64,000 bases of DNA from JBAZMA01 sp041649995. GTDB lineage: Bacteria > Omnitrophota > Gorgyraeia > Velamenicoccales > Velamenicoccaceae. Shown one piece after another: positions 33,804-42,614 of this stretch. The notes beneath the pieces are model-generated. The model was not told the DNA's origin. It made no database searches and worked only from the letters and a program-made list of their open reading frames with translations. Position numbers and translations under genes: made by a program. Each line of letters starts with the position of its first letter. The first letter of the stretch is position 1. The stretch is from positions 1-64,000 of the forward strand of contig JBAZMA010000003.1 in assembly GCA_041649995.1 (NCBI GenBank), given 5' to 3'.

Positions 33804-33832
33804 TTGTGCTCTTCTGCGTCTTGCAGTATAAT
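33804..33832 (+). promoter_or_regulatory. Predicted sigma-70-type promoter for hemW
   Basis: TTGTGC (33804-33809) and a perfect TATAAT (33827-33832) with 17-bp spacing, 35 bp before the hemW ATG and just after the heptamer array. Confidence 0.6.
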
Positions 33833-33867
33833 ATTTTAGATCCTAAGGCGCGAAAACCAATAGCCTG

Positions 33868-34974
33868 ATGAGCAAAACCCTCTACATCCACATTCCTTTT
33901 TGCAAATCCAAGTGTTTTTATTGTTCGTTTACGTCTTTTCCCGACCAGCAGGACAGGGTCGATGAATATCTTCAGATGCTCGACAAAGAGGCCGCAAACT
34001 GCGGCCGGCCTGAAATAGAGACGGTGTATGTCGGCGGAGGCACGCCGACTTTTTTGTCCTTGCAGCAATTGAATAAGCTTTTCCGCGTTATCTCCAGCCG
34101 GTTTGTTTTGCCTGCCGCCGCCGAATTCACCATGGAAGCCAACCCCGCCACTTTTGACCTGGCCAAAGCCAAGGCCTTGCGCCAGGCAGGGGTGAACCGC
34201 ATCAGCCTGGGCGTTCAGTCTTTGCGGGACGAGAATCTCAAGTGGCTTGGCCGGCCGCATACCGCGCAGGACGCCCTCAACAGTTATGATGTCCTGAGAA
34301 AAGCGGGCTTTCGCAACATCAATCTGGATTTTATTTACGCCCTGCCTCACCAGGAAGAGGAAGGCCTGAAATCGGATTTAAAAGAGATCGAATCCCTGGG
34401 AAGCGAACATATTTCCCTTTACGCTCTGTCCATTGAGCCGGGAACAGAGCTTTCCTGTCGTCAGATCCAGCCTTTGAACCTGGAGCGTCAGGCAGACCAT
34501 TACCGCATGGTCGTGACATTCCTGAAGGCCTGCGGATTATCGCATTATGAGGTGAGCAATTTTGCCAGACAGGGATTTGATTGCAGGCACAACAGCCATT
34601 ACTGGGAGGGCGGGGATTATATCGGCCTGGGTGTCTCTGCTCATTCCCATGACCAGGGCCGCAGATACTGGAATGGGTCGGAGCTGTCTGAATATATTTC
34701 TCTGATGAGGACTAAAGGTTCTGCCAGGGCAGGGGAAGAGACCTTGGACGCGCTCACAAGGCTCAAGGAAACTTTCCTGATCGGCTTGCGCATGACAAAA
34801 GGGGTGCGGCTGGAAAGCCTGGAGCAGAGGTTTGGCGCGAGACTGCCTGAGCAGAAAAAGGGGCTTTTGCGTCAATATATCTCCGAAGGACTGCTGGAAG
34901 AAGAGGGCGGGGTCATAAGGGCTACGGAAGAAGGCATGTTGGTGTTGGATGAGATATGCGGTCAGCTGTATTGA
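33868..34974 (+). CDS. hemW: Radical SAM heme chaperone HemW-like protein
   Basis: A 368-residue radical SAM protein. The iron-sulfur cluster motif CxxxCxxC is at Cys12, Cys16 and Cys19 (IPFCKSKCFYCSF). The HemW pattern continues with YVGGGTPTFL, EANPATFD, VNRISLGVQSL and NINLDFIYALPHQ, and a C-terminal HemW domain follows. HemW inserts heme into respiratory proteins; close relatives were long mis-named coproporphyrinogen dehydrogenase (HemN). Its own promoter lies between it and the inverted repeat. The last codons and downstream DNA are duplicated about 230 bp further on. Confidence 0.9.
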   Translation: MSKTLYIHIPFCKSKCFYCSFTSFPDQQDRVDEYLQMLDKEAANCGRPEIETVYVGGGTPTFLSLQQLNKLFRVISSRFVLPAAAEFTMEANPATFDLAKAKALRQAGVNRISLGVQSLRDENLKWLGRPHTAQDALNSYDVLRKAGFRNINLDFIYALPHQEEEGLKSDLKEIESLGSEHISLYALSIEPGTELSCRQIQPLNLERQADHYRMVVTFLKACGLSHYEVSNFARQGFDCRHNSHYWEGGDYIGLGVSAHSHDQGRRYWNGSELSEYISLMRTKGSARAGEETLDALTRLKETFLIGLRMTKGVRLESLEQRFGARLPEQKKGLLRQYISEGLLEEEGGVIRATEEGMLVLDEICGQLY

Positions 34975-35246
34975 TGGCAATTTTGGTTGAAGCTGTTACT
35001 TTTTTCGTTCAGCTGGTCCTCGGCTGCAAAACCGCCTGCGGTCCAATTCACTAAAAAAGCACCAGCTTCAACCATTAAGAGATAGGCAAGCGCATATTAG
35101 GAGAGAGGGTGGGGAAGTAGGAATCACTCGCCTGCGGCTCGCTTAAACCTGGATGAGACCTATGCTTCTTGTGTTGGATGAGATATGCGGGCAGCTGTAT
35201 TGATGGTATTTTGGTTGAAGCTGTTACTTTTTTCGTTCAGCTGGGT
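34942..35246. repeat. Duplicated hemW 3' end plus first copy of a palindromic element
   Basis: About 75 bp from 34942 (the last 11 hemW codons and DNA after the stop) recurs at 35171-35246 with a few changes. Between them, about 35000-35080 holds a diverged copy of the element seen at 60308-60545 (TTCAGCTGGTCCTCGGCTG ... TGCGGTCCAATTCACT ... AGCTTCAACC). The second hemW-end copy has no upstream gene, so it is a fragment left by duplication. Confidence 0.75.
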
Positions 35247-35249
35247 CCC

Positions 35250-35480
35250 ACGAAGAACAATTAAAAATTAAGAATGAAGAATTGAAATCCAAAAAACAAA
35301 TAGAAGCGAAGATGGAAATCGGAAGTCAGAAGTCTGAAATCGGAAACCCGATTGGATATTGGAAATTGAGATTTATTTGGGATTTGGAGCTTGGGATTTG
35401 GAAATTAAATCAGTAGGCAAGGGGCTAGCTAGAACCTAAACCTTAGTCCCTAGATCGCTTTTGCCATACGCCATAAGCTA
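35250..35480. repeat. Intergenic 7-bp-period array
   Basis: Heptamers such as AATTAAA, AATTAAG, AATGAAG, then GAAATCG, GAAGTCA, GAAGTCT, then TATTGGA, TGGGATT, TGGAGCT, TGGGATT. The TTGGGATTTGG block also occurs near 40925. With the preceding repeats it fills the 34975-35612 gap; no gene is supported there. Confidence 0.85.
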
Positions 35481-35523
35481 AACAACTAAGCAGTTTGTTA
35501 CATTGCACTTTTGAACCTTTCAG

Positions 35524-35552
35524 TTGGTTTTTGGTTAAACAAACGATATAAT
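35524..35552 (+). promoter_or_regulatory. Predicted promoter for the 35613 lipoprotein gene
   Basis: TTGGTT (35524-35529) and TATAAT (35547-35552), 17-bp spacing, 60 bp before the ATG. Confidence 0.5.
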
Positions 35553-35612
35553 AATAGACGCTAATGAGAGAATCATCATCAAAGAAGTTTTAAGATCTTT
35601 AGGAGCAAAAAT

Positions 35613-36008
35613 ATGAAACGATGGGCTTTGGTTCTGGTTCTGCTGGTCCTGTTCGCCGGGTGCGCGCAGTGCATCCTCATGCGGTCGGAATATTATGACA
35701 TGACAGGCAAGGTCTTTACTCCGAAATCGCCTGAAACAGATATCCCTATCTATGAAGTCGGCAAGGCGCCGGAAAGGCCCTATACGGAGATCGGGGCTGT
35801 GAAGGTCATCGGTCAACCGAACACAAGTCGGCAGGAATTGGAAGAAGAGCTTAAAAAACGGGCCAGGCTGGCCGGCGCGGACGCGCTCATTGAAGCCCAG
35901 TACCGCGAAGACACGGCCAACAAAAACTGGTTTTGCGGCCGTTTTGCCTCAACCAAACGCAATGCCGCTGCCTCTGCCAAGGCCGTGCTCTTCCTGGATT
36001 CAAAATAA
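35613..36008 (+). CDS. Small lipoprotein of unknown function
   Basis: A 131-residue predicted lipoprotein: hydrophobic signal with lipobox LFAGC (Cys at about residue 17). The mature part has an alpha/beta pattern with RPYTEIGAVKV and ELKKRARLAGADALIEAQYRED, a style of small envelope domain seen in RcsF/YbjQ-like and DUF4156-type lipoproteins. The family cannot be named with certainty. Its own promoter is visible upstream. Confidence 0.65.
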   Translation: MKRWALVLVLLVLFAGCAQCILMRSEYYDMTGKVFTPKSPETDIPIYEVGKAPERPYTEIGAVKVIGQPNTSRQELEEELKKRARLAGADALIEAQYREDTANKNWFCGRFASTKRNAAASAKAVLFLDSK

Positions 36009-36040
36009 AGCGCCCGCGGCCAATTCCGTAACTTACCCTT

Positions 36041-36460
36041 ATGACGAAAGAACAATCTCTCTATATTCTGTTGGTTGATGATGAAAAGGATTTTATCGAG
36101 CCTGTTGCCTATTGGCTTCGCGCCAAGGGTTATGAGATCTCCACGGCCGTCGATGGCCGCAAGGCGCTTGATGAGATCGAAAGGCGCAAGCCGGATATTA
36201 TTTTCATGGACATCAATATGCCGGAGATGGACGGGCTTGAAGCGCTCCGAATTATCCGTGAGAAGGACAAGGATTTGCCGGTGATCCTCTTGACGGCGGC
36301 TTTCGGGGATGAAGCCAAGATTGCCAGGGCCCGCGATCTGGGTGTTTCAGGGTTCTTCGCGAAAAATTATACATTCGACCAATTGGTGCAAGTGATGCAA
36401 GTCACGCTCAAGACGCACCGCTCTCTCCATGATTCCTCCGGAAATAAACAGGAGTCCTGA
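36041..36460 (+). CDS. Single-domain response regulator (CheY-like receiver)
   Basis: A 139-residue receiver domain with no output domain. The acidic pair VDDEKD, the phosphorylation Asp in IIFMDINMPEMDG (near residue 54), the switch Thr in LLTA and the conserved Lys in FFAKN are all present, so it should be phosphorylatable. No histidine kinase gene is adjacent. It overlaps the next gene by 32 bp. Confidence 0.9.
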   Translation: MTKEQSLYILLVDDEKDFIEPVAYWLRAKGYEISTAVDGRKALDEIERRKPDIIFMDINMPEMDGLEALRIIREKDKDLPVILLTAAFGDEAKIARARDLGVSGFFAKNYTFDQLVQVMQVTLKTHRSLHDSSGNKQES

Positions 36461-37091
36461 ATTTCAGGACGCCTTGAAGCAGCTTCATAAGGCTTACCGC
36501 AGTCATCGCCCGAAGATTTCCCGTCGTATGCGGGAATTCCGGAAGCTGCGGCGCGCGCCCAAACGCAGGCTCTTTGAAGAACTTTGTTTTTGTCTCCTGA
36601 CCCCGCAGTCCAATGCCGTCTCCTGCGACAGCGTCATCAGGGATTTGCGGCTGGCCGGCCTTCTTTTGTCGGGGGGCGAACAGGAATTAAGGCCGTTTTT
36701 AAAAAGGGCGAGGTTTTACAGGAAGAAGGCCTCCTATCTTGTCCTGGCCAGAGAGGTATTTTTAAGCAAGGATAAGCGCGACCTGAAAAAACAAGACCCT
36801 CGGGCGTTAAGGGATTGGCTGGTTGCCAACATCAAGGGGCTGGGGCTTAAAGAGGCTGGACATTTTTTACGCAACATCGGCCTGGGCGAGGACCTGGCGA
36901 TCCTGGATATTCATATTCTCAGGCGCTTGAAAACTCTTAAAGTTATTGAAGAGATCCCTTCGAATTTAAGCCGGAAGAAGTATCTTGAGATAGAAGAAAA
37001 AATGAGGACGTTCTCGCGCCAGTGCGGTATTCCTCTGGGGCATATGGATTTGTTGTTTTGGTGTATGGGAACGGGTTTTGTGTTTAAGTAA
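36429..37091 (+). CDS. 8-oxoguanine DNA glycosylase/AP lyase (Ogg2 type)
   Basis: A 220-residue HhH-GPD superfamily enzyme that removes 8-oxoguanine and nicks the abasic site. The family's features are ELCFCLLTPQSNAVSCDSVI, the helix-hairpin-helix NIKGLGLKEAGHFLRNIGLG containing the catalytic lysine, and the catalytic aspartate in AILDIHILRRLK. The type is best known from archaea and some anaerobic bacteria. No iron-sulfur cysteines are present, unlike the neighbouring nth. Confidence 0.85.
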   Translation: MIPPEINRSPEFQDALKQLHKAYRSHRPKISRRMREFRKLRRAPKRRLFEELCFCLLTPQSNAVSCDSVIRDLRLAGLLLSGGEQELRPFLKRARFYRKKASYLVLAREVFLSKDKRDLKKQDPRALRDWLVANIKGLGLKEAGHFLRNIGLGEDLAILDIHILRRLKTLKVIEEIPSNLSRKKYLEIEEKMRTFSRQCGIPLGHMDLLFWCMGTGFVFK

Positions 37092-37103
37092 AAGGAAAAC
37101 AAT

Positions 37104-37150
37104 TATGGAGTCAGAAATCGGAAGTCGGATGTCGGAAATCTGACGTCCGG
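37104..37150. repeat. Short heptamer patch between two glycosylase genes
   Basis: AGTCAGA, AATCGGA, AGTCGGA, TGTCGGA, AATCTGA, CGTCCGG: six consecutive heptamers of the same type as in the large arrays. Confidence 0.7.
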
Positions 37151-37167
37151 TTAACTGTTGCTGGATT

Positions 37168-37815
37168 ATGAAACGCGTTGACCAGATTGTTGTCAGGCTG
37201 AAGAAAAAGTATCCTCATCCCCAGATTGCCTTGCGTTTTGAAACGCCGATCGAGCTCCTGGTCGCGACGATTCTTTCGGCGCAATGCACGGACAAGAGGG
37301 TCAATATCGTCACCGAGGGGCTTTTTAAGAAATACCGCACAGCCAAAGATTATGCCGTTGCCGACCCGCAGGAGTTCGCTGAAGAGATCAGGACAACGGG
37401 TTTTTACAGGAATAAGGCCAGGAATGTCGTTGCCGCGGCTAAAAAGATCGTGGCCGAACATAACGGCCGCGTGCCTGAGACCATGAAGGAGCTTTTAGAG
37501 CTCCCGGGGGTCGCGCGCAAAACAGCGAATGTCGTTCTGTACAACGCTTTTGGCAAAAGCGAAGGCATCGCGGTGGATACGCATATGATCCGCGTCTGCA
37601 ATCGCCTGGCTTTGACAAAGCACAAGGAGCCGGTCAAGATCGAGCAGGACTTGATGAAACAACTCGATCGCAAGGAGTGGGGGGATTTCACCCTGCGGAT
37701 CGTTTTGCATGGCAGGCAGACCTGCGTGGCGAGAAATCCGCAGTGTCCGTCATGTGTTCTGGCCGCTGTTTGTCCGTCGAAAAAGATATTTTATCCGGGG
37801 AAGTTTAAGTCATGA
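37168..37815 (+). CDS. nth: Endonuclease III
   Basis: A DNA glycosylase/AP lyase for oxidised pyrimidines. The 215-residue protein has the substrate-recognition segment LLVATILSAQCTDKRVN, the HhH LELPGVARKTANVVL with catalytic Lys, the catalytic Asp in AVDTHMIRV and the four cluster cysteines spaced C-x6-C-x2-C-x5-C (TCVARNPQCPSCVLAAVC). It follows the Ogg2-type gene, so two base-excision enzymes are adjacent. Confidence 0.95.
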   Translation: MKRVDQIVVRLKKKYPHPQIALRFETPIELLVATILSAQCTDKRVNIVTEGLFKKYRTAKDYAVADPQEFAEEIRTTGFYRNKARNVVAAAKKIVAEHNGRVPETMKELLELPGVARKTANVVLYNAFGKSEGIAVDTHMIRVCNRLALTKHKEPVKIEQDLMKQLDRKEWGDFTLRIVLHGRQTCVARNPQCPSCVLAAVCPSKKIFYPGKFKS

Positions 37816-37842
37816 GATGAAGAATGGACAGAAAATAAACCC

Positions 37843-38355
37843 ATGAAAAAGAAAATATACCAGGACATAACGCCGGAAGAGCGGGAAGATTTGTTAAAGG
37901 ATTTTCTTCCCTTTATTTCCAAGGGAAAATTCGTCAACGCCGCGACATGCAACCAGGAGCGCATGCCGAACGTGGCGCCCAAGCTGATCGCCAAGGTCGA
38001 GAATAACATCATTTATCTGGTGGATTATGTCATGGGCGCGACCTTTATCAATCTGAAGACCAATCCCCGGGTTTCCCTGTCTTTTGTCGATGACAGGTCG
38101 TTGACGGGTTATCAGTTGAACGGCACGGTCAAGGTTCTGGAATCCGGAGAAGAATTTGACGCGCTCTCGGAGGAATTCCAGCAGATCAAGACCAGTTTCA
38201 CGGTCGAACGCATTCTCTATCACGTGCGGTCAGGGGGAAAGTCGTCGGATTCTCATATCGAGATGCCGGAGAAATTCGTGATCCTGAAAGTGAAGGTTTT
38301 TGAGATCGTCGAGATATCCTCGACCGGCGTCTTAAAGTCCAAGATCACAATGTAG
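37843..38355 (+). CDS. Pyridoxamine 5'-phosphate oxidase-family flavoprotein
   Basis: A 170-residue split-barrel protein (PNPOx-like). The GKFVNAATCNQERMPNVAPK and IIYLVDYVMGATFINLKTNPRVSLSF segments match the flavin-binding fold of the family. Members bind FMN, F420 or heme; the substrate is unknown. Starts 27 bp after nth. A second, shorter member is at 60955. Confidence 0.75.
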   Translation: MKKKIYQDITPEEREDLLKDFLPFISKGKFVNAATCNQERMPNVAPKLIAKVENNIIYLVDYVMGATFINLKTNPRVSLSFVDDRSLTGYQLNGTVKVLESGEEFDALSEEFQQIKTSFTVERILYHVRSGGKSSDSHIEMPEKFVILKVKVFEIVEISSTGVLKSKITM

Positions 38356-38364
38356 CGATCATAG

Positions 38365-38931
38365 ATGAAGAAGTTTTTGGCTTCTTTCCAAAGAGTCCTG
38401 GTCAGCCTGATCACGGCCGCCTGCTTTGCCGCTCCCGGCGAAGCGGAAATGCCCTTAGAGCCCCTGCGCAAAGCGCCTGAGATCTCAGGCCCTGTCTGGT
38501 TCAATGTCGAGTCCTTCCCCCGTATCAGCATCAAGTCCCTGCGCGGCGACGTGATCCTCGTTGTTTTCTGGTCCTCCACCGATGTTTATTCCCGCAAGGC
38601 CATGGAGTACATCAATGACTGGTATGCGCGTTATCAGGACAAGGGTTTTGTCGTGATCGGCGTGCACTCCATGGATTGGGGATTCGACATGTCCGAGCCC
38701 ACCGTGGAAAAAGAGATCAAGTATTTGAATATCAAATTCCCCGTATTTTTGGACATCGAAGGCAAGGCGGGCATGGCCTATGACCAGACGTCCAGGCCGT
38801 CTTTGTTCCTGATCGACCGCAAGGGATATGTGCGCGGGGAATACAAGTTCGGTTTTTCCTGGGAAAATGTGCACACATTGTTAAGGCATCTTTTAGAGGA
38901 GGGCAGTTCCAGACTTCTGGATCAATTATGA
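38365..38931 (+). CDS. Exported thioredoxin-fold protein lacking the CxxC motif
   Basis: A 188-residue protein with a signal peptide (about residues 1-27) and a TlpA/redoxin-type thioredoxin fold (SLRGDVILVVFW, GFVVIGVHS, FPVFLDIEGKAGMAYDQTSRPSLFLIDRKGYV). The usual active site WCxxC after the FW strand is replaced by SSTDVYSRK, with no cysteine at either position. It should not act as a thiol oxidoreductase; a binding or structural role is more likely. The start of the next gene overlaps its stop (ATGA). Confidence 0.75.
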   Translation: MKKFLASFQRVLVSLITAACFAAPGEAEMPLEPLRKAPEISGPVWFNVESFPRISIKSLRGDVILVVFWSSTDVYSRKAMEYINDWYARYQDKGFVVIGVHSMDWGFDMSEPTVEKEIKYLNIKFPVFLDIEGKAGMAYDQTSRPSLFLIDRKGYVRGEYKFGFSWENVHTLLRHLLEEGSSRLLDQL

Positions 38932-40475
38932 AAAACTTTTCCGCTAAATCAGGCAGTTTTTTGAGACACGCGGCCCGGGGGCACCTGCGGGCCGACGAAC
39001 CCTTTTACGGGGGTAAAGGAATGAAAAAAGACAGGCACAGGCACGGCAGTCATGTCTCCTGGAAATTCATGGGCGGCGTGCGGACTGTTACAGGGTCCAG
39101 CCATCTTTTGACGACGCCTAAGTCCCAGGTGTTGATCGACGCCGGGCTGTTCTACGGGCACCGTCAGGAGTTCCACGCGGTCAATACGAAATTTTCCTAC
39201 CGCGTTCCCAAGGTCCAGGCCATGATGTTGTCCCACGCGCATATCGACCATTGCGGCAACATTCCGACGCTGCTCAGGTTCGGCCTGCGCGGCAAGATAT
39301 ACACGACATCCGCCACGCGCGATCTGTGCAAATTGATGTTGACGGATTCGGCCCGCATTCAGGAGGAAGATTGGAAGTATCTGGTCAAGATCGCTCATCG
39401 CATGAAAGGCCGGCGCGAACACGTGCCGCCGCCGACCCATGGGCCGCTCTACACGGAGCGGGATGCCATGCGCGCCTTGACAAAATTCAGGCCGCTTCAT
39501 TACGGCCAGAAGTTCAAGATTACCCCGGATGTGACAGCGACATTTTATGATGCCGGTCATATCCTGGGCGCCAGCGTTATTTTGATCGAGGTCCCCCTGG
39601 GCCGAAGGGCCGTGCGCATCGGTTACGCGGTTGACCTTGGCCGCAAGGACCTGCCCATGTTGAATAATCCCACGATTTTCCGCGACCTGGATTATCTGGT
39701 CCTGGAATCGACCTATGGCGGCCGCGCGCATTCGCCGATCGCCGAAGCCAAGAAAAAATTGTGTGAGACCATCAACAGGACCGTGGCCCGCAAAGGCAAG
39801 ATCATTATTCCGGCTTTCGCTCTGGAGCGGACCCAGGAGGTCATTTATTATATCAACGAGCTTCTCAAAGAAAAGGCGATCCCTGAGATCCCGATTTATG
39901 TGGATTCGCCGCTGGCCGCCAGGATCACGGAAGTGTTCCGTCATAATATCCATTACATGAACCATGAGGTCAAGGATATGGTGCGCCATCAGGGCAGTCC
40001 GTTTGATTTTGTTCAGCTTCGTTACATCCAGGATCAGATGGAGTCGAAGTCTTTGAACAATGATCAGAGGCCGATGATCATTCTGGCAGGTTCGGGCATG
40101 TGCGAAGCGGGGCGCATTCTGCACCATTTGAAAAATAATATTTCCCAGTCGCGCAATACCGTTTTGGTCGTCGGGTATATGGCCAAGAATACGCTGGGCA
40201 AGCGTATTGTCGATAAAGAACCCATGGTGCGTATTTACGGCATGGAATATGAATTGAACGCCGAGGTTGTGGTCATCAACGCTTTATCCGGCCACGCGGA
40301 CAGCCAGGATCTTTTGCACTATGCCAAAGAATGTGCTCCGGCCAGACAGACTTTCCTGGTGCATGGGGACGAGGAACAGACAAAGACGCTTTATGACCTT
40401 TTGCAGGCCAATAATTTGAGCGCGTACATGCCGCAGAAGGATGAAGAGGTGGTTCTTGAAGGGGAGGGCTATTAG
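38928..40475 (+). CDS. Metallo-beta-lactamase/beta-CASP RNase
   Basis: A 515-residue zinc-dependent ribonuclease of the CPSF/Ysh1-like (COG1236) group. The metal motif SHAHIDHCGN lies near residues 101-110; further features are YDAGHILGAS, the beta-CASP segment (LVLESTYGGRAH, PAFALERTQEVIYYI, DSPLA, ILAGSGMCEAGRI) and the C-terminal SGHADSQDL and VHGDEEQ. Such proteins process or degrade RNA. The start at 38928 is coupled to the previous gene; an ATG at 39021 just before the domain is an alternative, since the first 31 residues look unstructured. Confidence 0.88.
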   Translation: MKNFSAKSGSFLRHAARGHLRADEPFYGGKGMKKDRHRHGSHVSWKFMGGVRTVTGSSHLLTTPKSQVLIDAGLFYGHRQEFHAVNTKFSYRVPKVQAMMLSHAHIDHCGNIPTLLRFGLRGKIYTTSATRDLCKLMLTDSARIQEEDWKYLVKIAHRMKGRREHVPPPTHGPLYTERDAMRALTKFRPLHYGQKFKITPDVTATFYDAGHILGASVILIEVPLGRRAVRIGYAVDLGRKDLPMLNNPTIFRDLDYLVLESTYGGRAHSPIAEAKKKLCETINRTVARKGKIIIPAFALERTQEVIYYINELLKEKAIPEIPIYVDSPLAARITEVFRHNIHYMNHEVKDMVRHQGSPFDFVQLRYIQDQMESKSLNNDQRPMIILAGSGMCEAGRILHHLKNNISQSRNTVLVVGYMAKNTLGKRIVDKEPMVRIYGMEYELNAEVVVINALSGHADSQDLLHYAKECAPARQTFLVHGDEEQTKTLYDLLQANNLSAYMPQKDEEVVLEGEGY

Positions 40476-41065
40476 TCCATAGTCTACGGTCGATGGTCCA
40501 CAGTTAACGTGTGGACGTTCGCATCCTTCGGATGCTGGGACGTGAGGACGTGGGGACGTACCGAGGGACGAGAGACGAAAGCACGAGGGACGAAAAGCAA
40601 TTAAGAATGAAAAATGAAGAATTAAGAATTGGCTTATAGCTTATGGCTAAGAGCAAAGGGCCTATAGCTTATAGTAAATACGAAATCAGAAGTCGGATGT
40701 CGGAAATCTGACGTCTGAATTCAGAAGTCTGAAATCGGAAATCTGAAATTCGGATTCAGAGATCAGAAGACAGAAGGACGTGGACGAATTAAAAATTAAG
40801 AATTAAGAATGAAGAATTGATGAACTCATTAGCTCATTGGCTGATTAGTTGATTAGTAGAAGCAAAAAAAGAAAAAAGACGGCTGAAATCAAATCCGAAA
40901 TAATTGGATATTGGAAATTGAGATTTATTTGGGATTTGGGGTTTGGGATTTGGAAATTGAGTCAGTCAGAACTAAACAGCCAAGCAGCTTATTTTTTGTA
41001 CTGTTTTTGCCCTTCGCTCTTAGCCATAAGCTAGTATGCCATAGGCCATAAGCTATAAGCGCAGG
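40475..41065. repeat. Longest intergenic 7-bp-period array
   Basis: From 40475 the DNA can be cut into more than 50 consecutive heptamers without a phase shift (AGTCCAT, AGTCTAC, GGTCGAT, GGTCCAC ... GGGACGA, GAGACGA, AAGCACG ... AATCTGA, CGTCTGA, ATTCAGA, AGTCTGA ... TTAAGAA ... ACTCATT). Word families change gradually along the array. The block ACGTTCGCATCCTTCGGATG (40507 on) recurs near 41853, and the stretch AGCCAAGCAGCTTATTTTTT (40978 on) recurs near 60824. The 40476-41133 gap holds no supportable gene. Confidence 0.9.
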
Positions 41066-41133
41066 GTCAGCATGTAAACCTTTTAGTCTCTTGGACGTCT
41101 AAACTAAAGCGAGAGGCTAAAAAGGAGGAACTT

Positions 41134-41721
41134 ATGAAGAACCGGGCAATAGCATGGATTTTGGGGTTTCTTATGGCTCTGACAGCAGGCGCCGCGTTTG
41201 CCTCAGGCAGCATTGAAACGGAACAGCCTCAAGTCAAGGAGCCGCAGGCCAGAGAAGAGGCTGCTTTTACGGGATTTACCCGCAAGGACGGCAAGCACAA
41301 AGGGGTCAGAAAAGGTGAGCCCGGTCATTCCGATTATCGACGGAAGAACTTTAGAAAGCGGCTCATGCACCTGAAGGAAAAAGACCCTGAGAAATATCAG
41401 GAGGTTGTCGGCAAGATCCGCAACATGAAGACCGCCAAACTTCAGCAGTTGAAAGAGCGGGATCCTGAGAAGTTCAAAGAGATCATGGAACAGAGGCGCC
41501 AGAGGCTCCAGGGGCGGCTGGAAGAACTCAAGAAGACGGATCCGCAAAAATATGAAAAGATCATGGCTTTTAAGGAAAAGCTGGGCCGCCTGAAGGAACT
41601 CAAGGAAAAGGATCCCAAGGCTTATGAGGAGTTTCTCCAGCAGCATCCTCGCCTGAAAAACCGCCTGGGCGGTGGGGCACGGCGCATGGGCATGCCGCTT
41701 GAGGCGCAGGACACGAATTGA
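41134..41721 (+). CDS. Secreted charged helical-repeat protein
   Basis: A 195-residue protein with a signal peptide (cleavage probably after AAFAS, residue 24). The mature part is very rich in Lys, Glu and Arg and has four copies of a helical unit with a DPEKY-type turn: LKEKDPEKYQEVV, LKERDPEKFKEIM, LKKTDPQKYEKIM, LKEKDPKAYEEFL, the first three spaced about 30 residues. AAGGAGG precedes the ATG. The ECF sigma and anti-sigma genes downstream suggest an envelope stress function like Spy/CpxP, but there is no sequence proof. Confidence 0.65.
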   Translation: MKNRAIAWILGFLMALTAGAAFASGSIETEQPQVKEPQAREEAAFTGFTRKDGKHKGVRKGEPGHSDYRRKNFRKRLMHLKEKDPEKYQEVVGKIRNMKTAKLQQLKERDPEKFKEIMEQRRQRLQGRLEELKKTDPQKYEKIMAFKEKLGRLKELKEKDPKAYEEFLQQHPRLKNRLGGGARRMGMPLEAQDTN

Positions 41722-41732
41722 TAGCAGGTCTT

Positions 41733-41957
41733 TGCTGCGGCTGAATCTTTTTATCGCTCAACTGGTCCGATTTCAGGCCGCTGTCCACAGGCAACAGGCA
41801 GCAGACGAGATCGTCCATAGTCGATAGTCTATGGTCCATAGTTAACGTGAGGACGTTCGCATCCTTCGGATGCTGGGACGTGAGGACGTGGGGACGTGTC
41901 GAAGGACGAAAGCACGAAGAACAATTAAAAATTAAGAATTAAGAATGAAGAATGACA
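41733..41957. repeat. Palindromic-element fragment and 7-bp-period array before the sigma gene
   Basis: GGCTGAATCTTTTTATCGCTCAACTGGTCC (41738-41769, given in parts: CTTTTTATCGCTCAACTGG) matches the half-element near 60437. A heptamer array follows (AGTCGAT, AGTCTAT, GGTCCAT, AGTTAAC ... AGGACGA, AAGCACG ... ATTAAGA, ATGAAGA), running to within 2 bp of the sigma factor ATG and displacing any normal ribosome site. Confidence 0.8.
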
Positions 41958-41958
41958 T

Positions 41959-42549
41959 ATGGAACTCTCGGAGAAAGAAAAGAGTCTGGAGTGCGTGCGC
42001 CGGTTTCAGGAAGGGGATCGGCGCGCTTTTGACGAACTCGTGCAGATCCATAAAAGAAAGGCTTATGGATTTGTCCTGGGGATGATCGGAAATTCCGAGG
42101 ACGCCTCAGACATTCTGCAGGAAGGTTTTCTGCGGGTGTATCAAAGTCTGGGGCGATTCCGCGGGGACGCGGGTTTCAAGACGTGGTTTTACCGTATCCT
42201 GATCAATCTGTCGCGGGATGTATTGCGCCGTCGGGGTCGTTCGCGGCGCGTCTTCGCCTATTCCATGGATGAGGCCGATGAAGATGGTAAGACGCGGGAA
42301 TACCCCGATCTGTCCTTGAGGCCGGACGACCAGGCGCAGCAAAAGGAACTCGATGAGCTCGTGCGCAGGATCGCCTCAGGGCTCTCCGATCGTCAGAGAG
42401 AAGCGTTTTGTCTGCGATATTTTCAGGGCATGAGGTCCGATGAAGTGGCTTCTGTGCTCGGATGCGGCGTTTCAACCGCCAAAGTGCATATTTTCCGCGC
42501 GCTGCGGGAAGTCGGCCGGAGAATTCAGCCTTACTTGAAGGAGCATTGA
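41959..42549 (+). CDS. ECF RNA polymerase sigma factor
   Basis: A 196-residue extracytoplasmic-function sigma factor. Region 2 covers about residues 20-95 (FDELVQIHKRKAYGFVLGMI, DASDILQEGFLRVYQ, FKTWFYRILINLSRD) and region 4 about 130-190 (LSDRQREAFCLRYFQGMRSD, SVLGCGVSTAKVHIFRALRE). The zf-HC2 anti-sigma gene follows. No clear ribosome site is seen because a heptamer array reaches the start codon, so the start is uncertain. Confidence 0.92.
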   Translation: MELSEKEKSLECVRRFQEGDRRAFDELVQIHKRKAYGFVLGMIGNSEDASDILQEGFLRVYQSLGRFRGDAGFKTWFYRILINLSRDVLRRRGRSRRVFAYSMDEADEDGKTREYPDLSLRPDDQAQQKELDELVRRIASGLSDRQREAFCLRYFQGMRSDEVASVLGCGVSTAKVHIFRALREVGRRIQPYLKEH

Positions 42550-42614
42550 AATCCGTTGGGACTAAAAATAGAGTCATAGGCGCGTGACTGTGGCTCACAG
42601 CAGGAGAAGATGTC

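Noticed and set aside
40849..41034. Open frame inside the longest heptamer array
   Set aside because: Its codons are heptamer repeat words in rotating frame, with no ribosome site and no domain.
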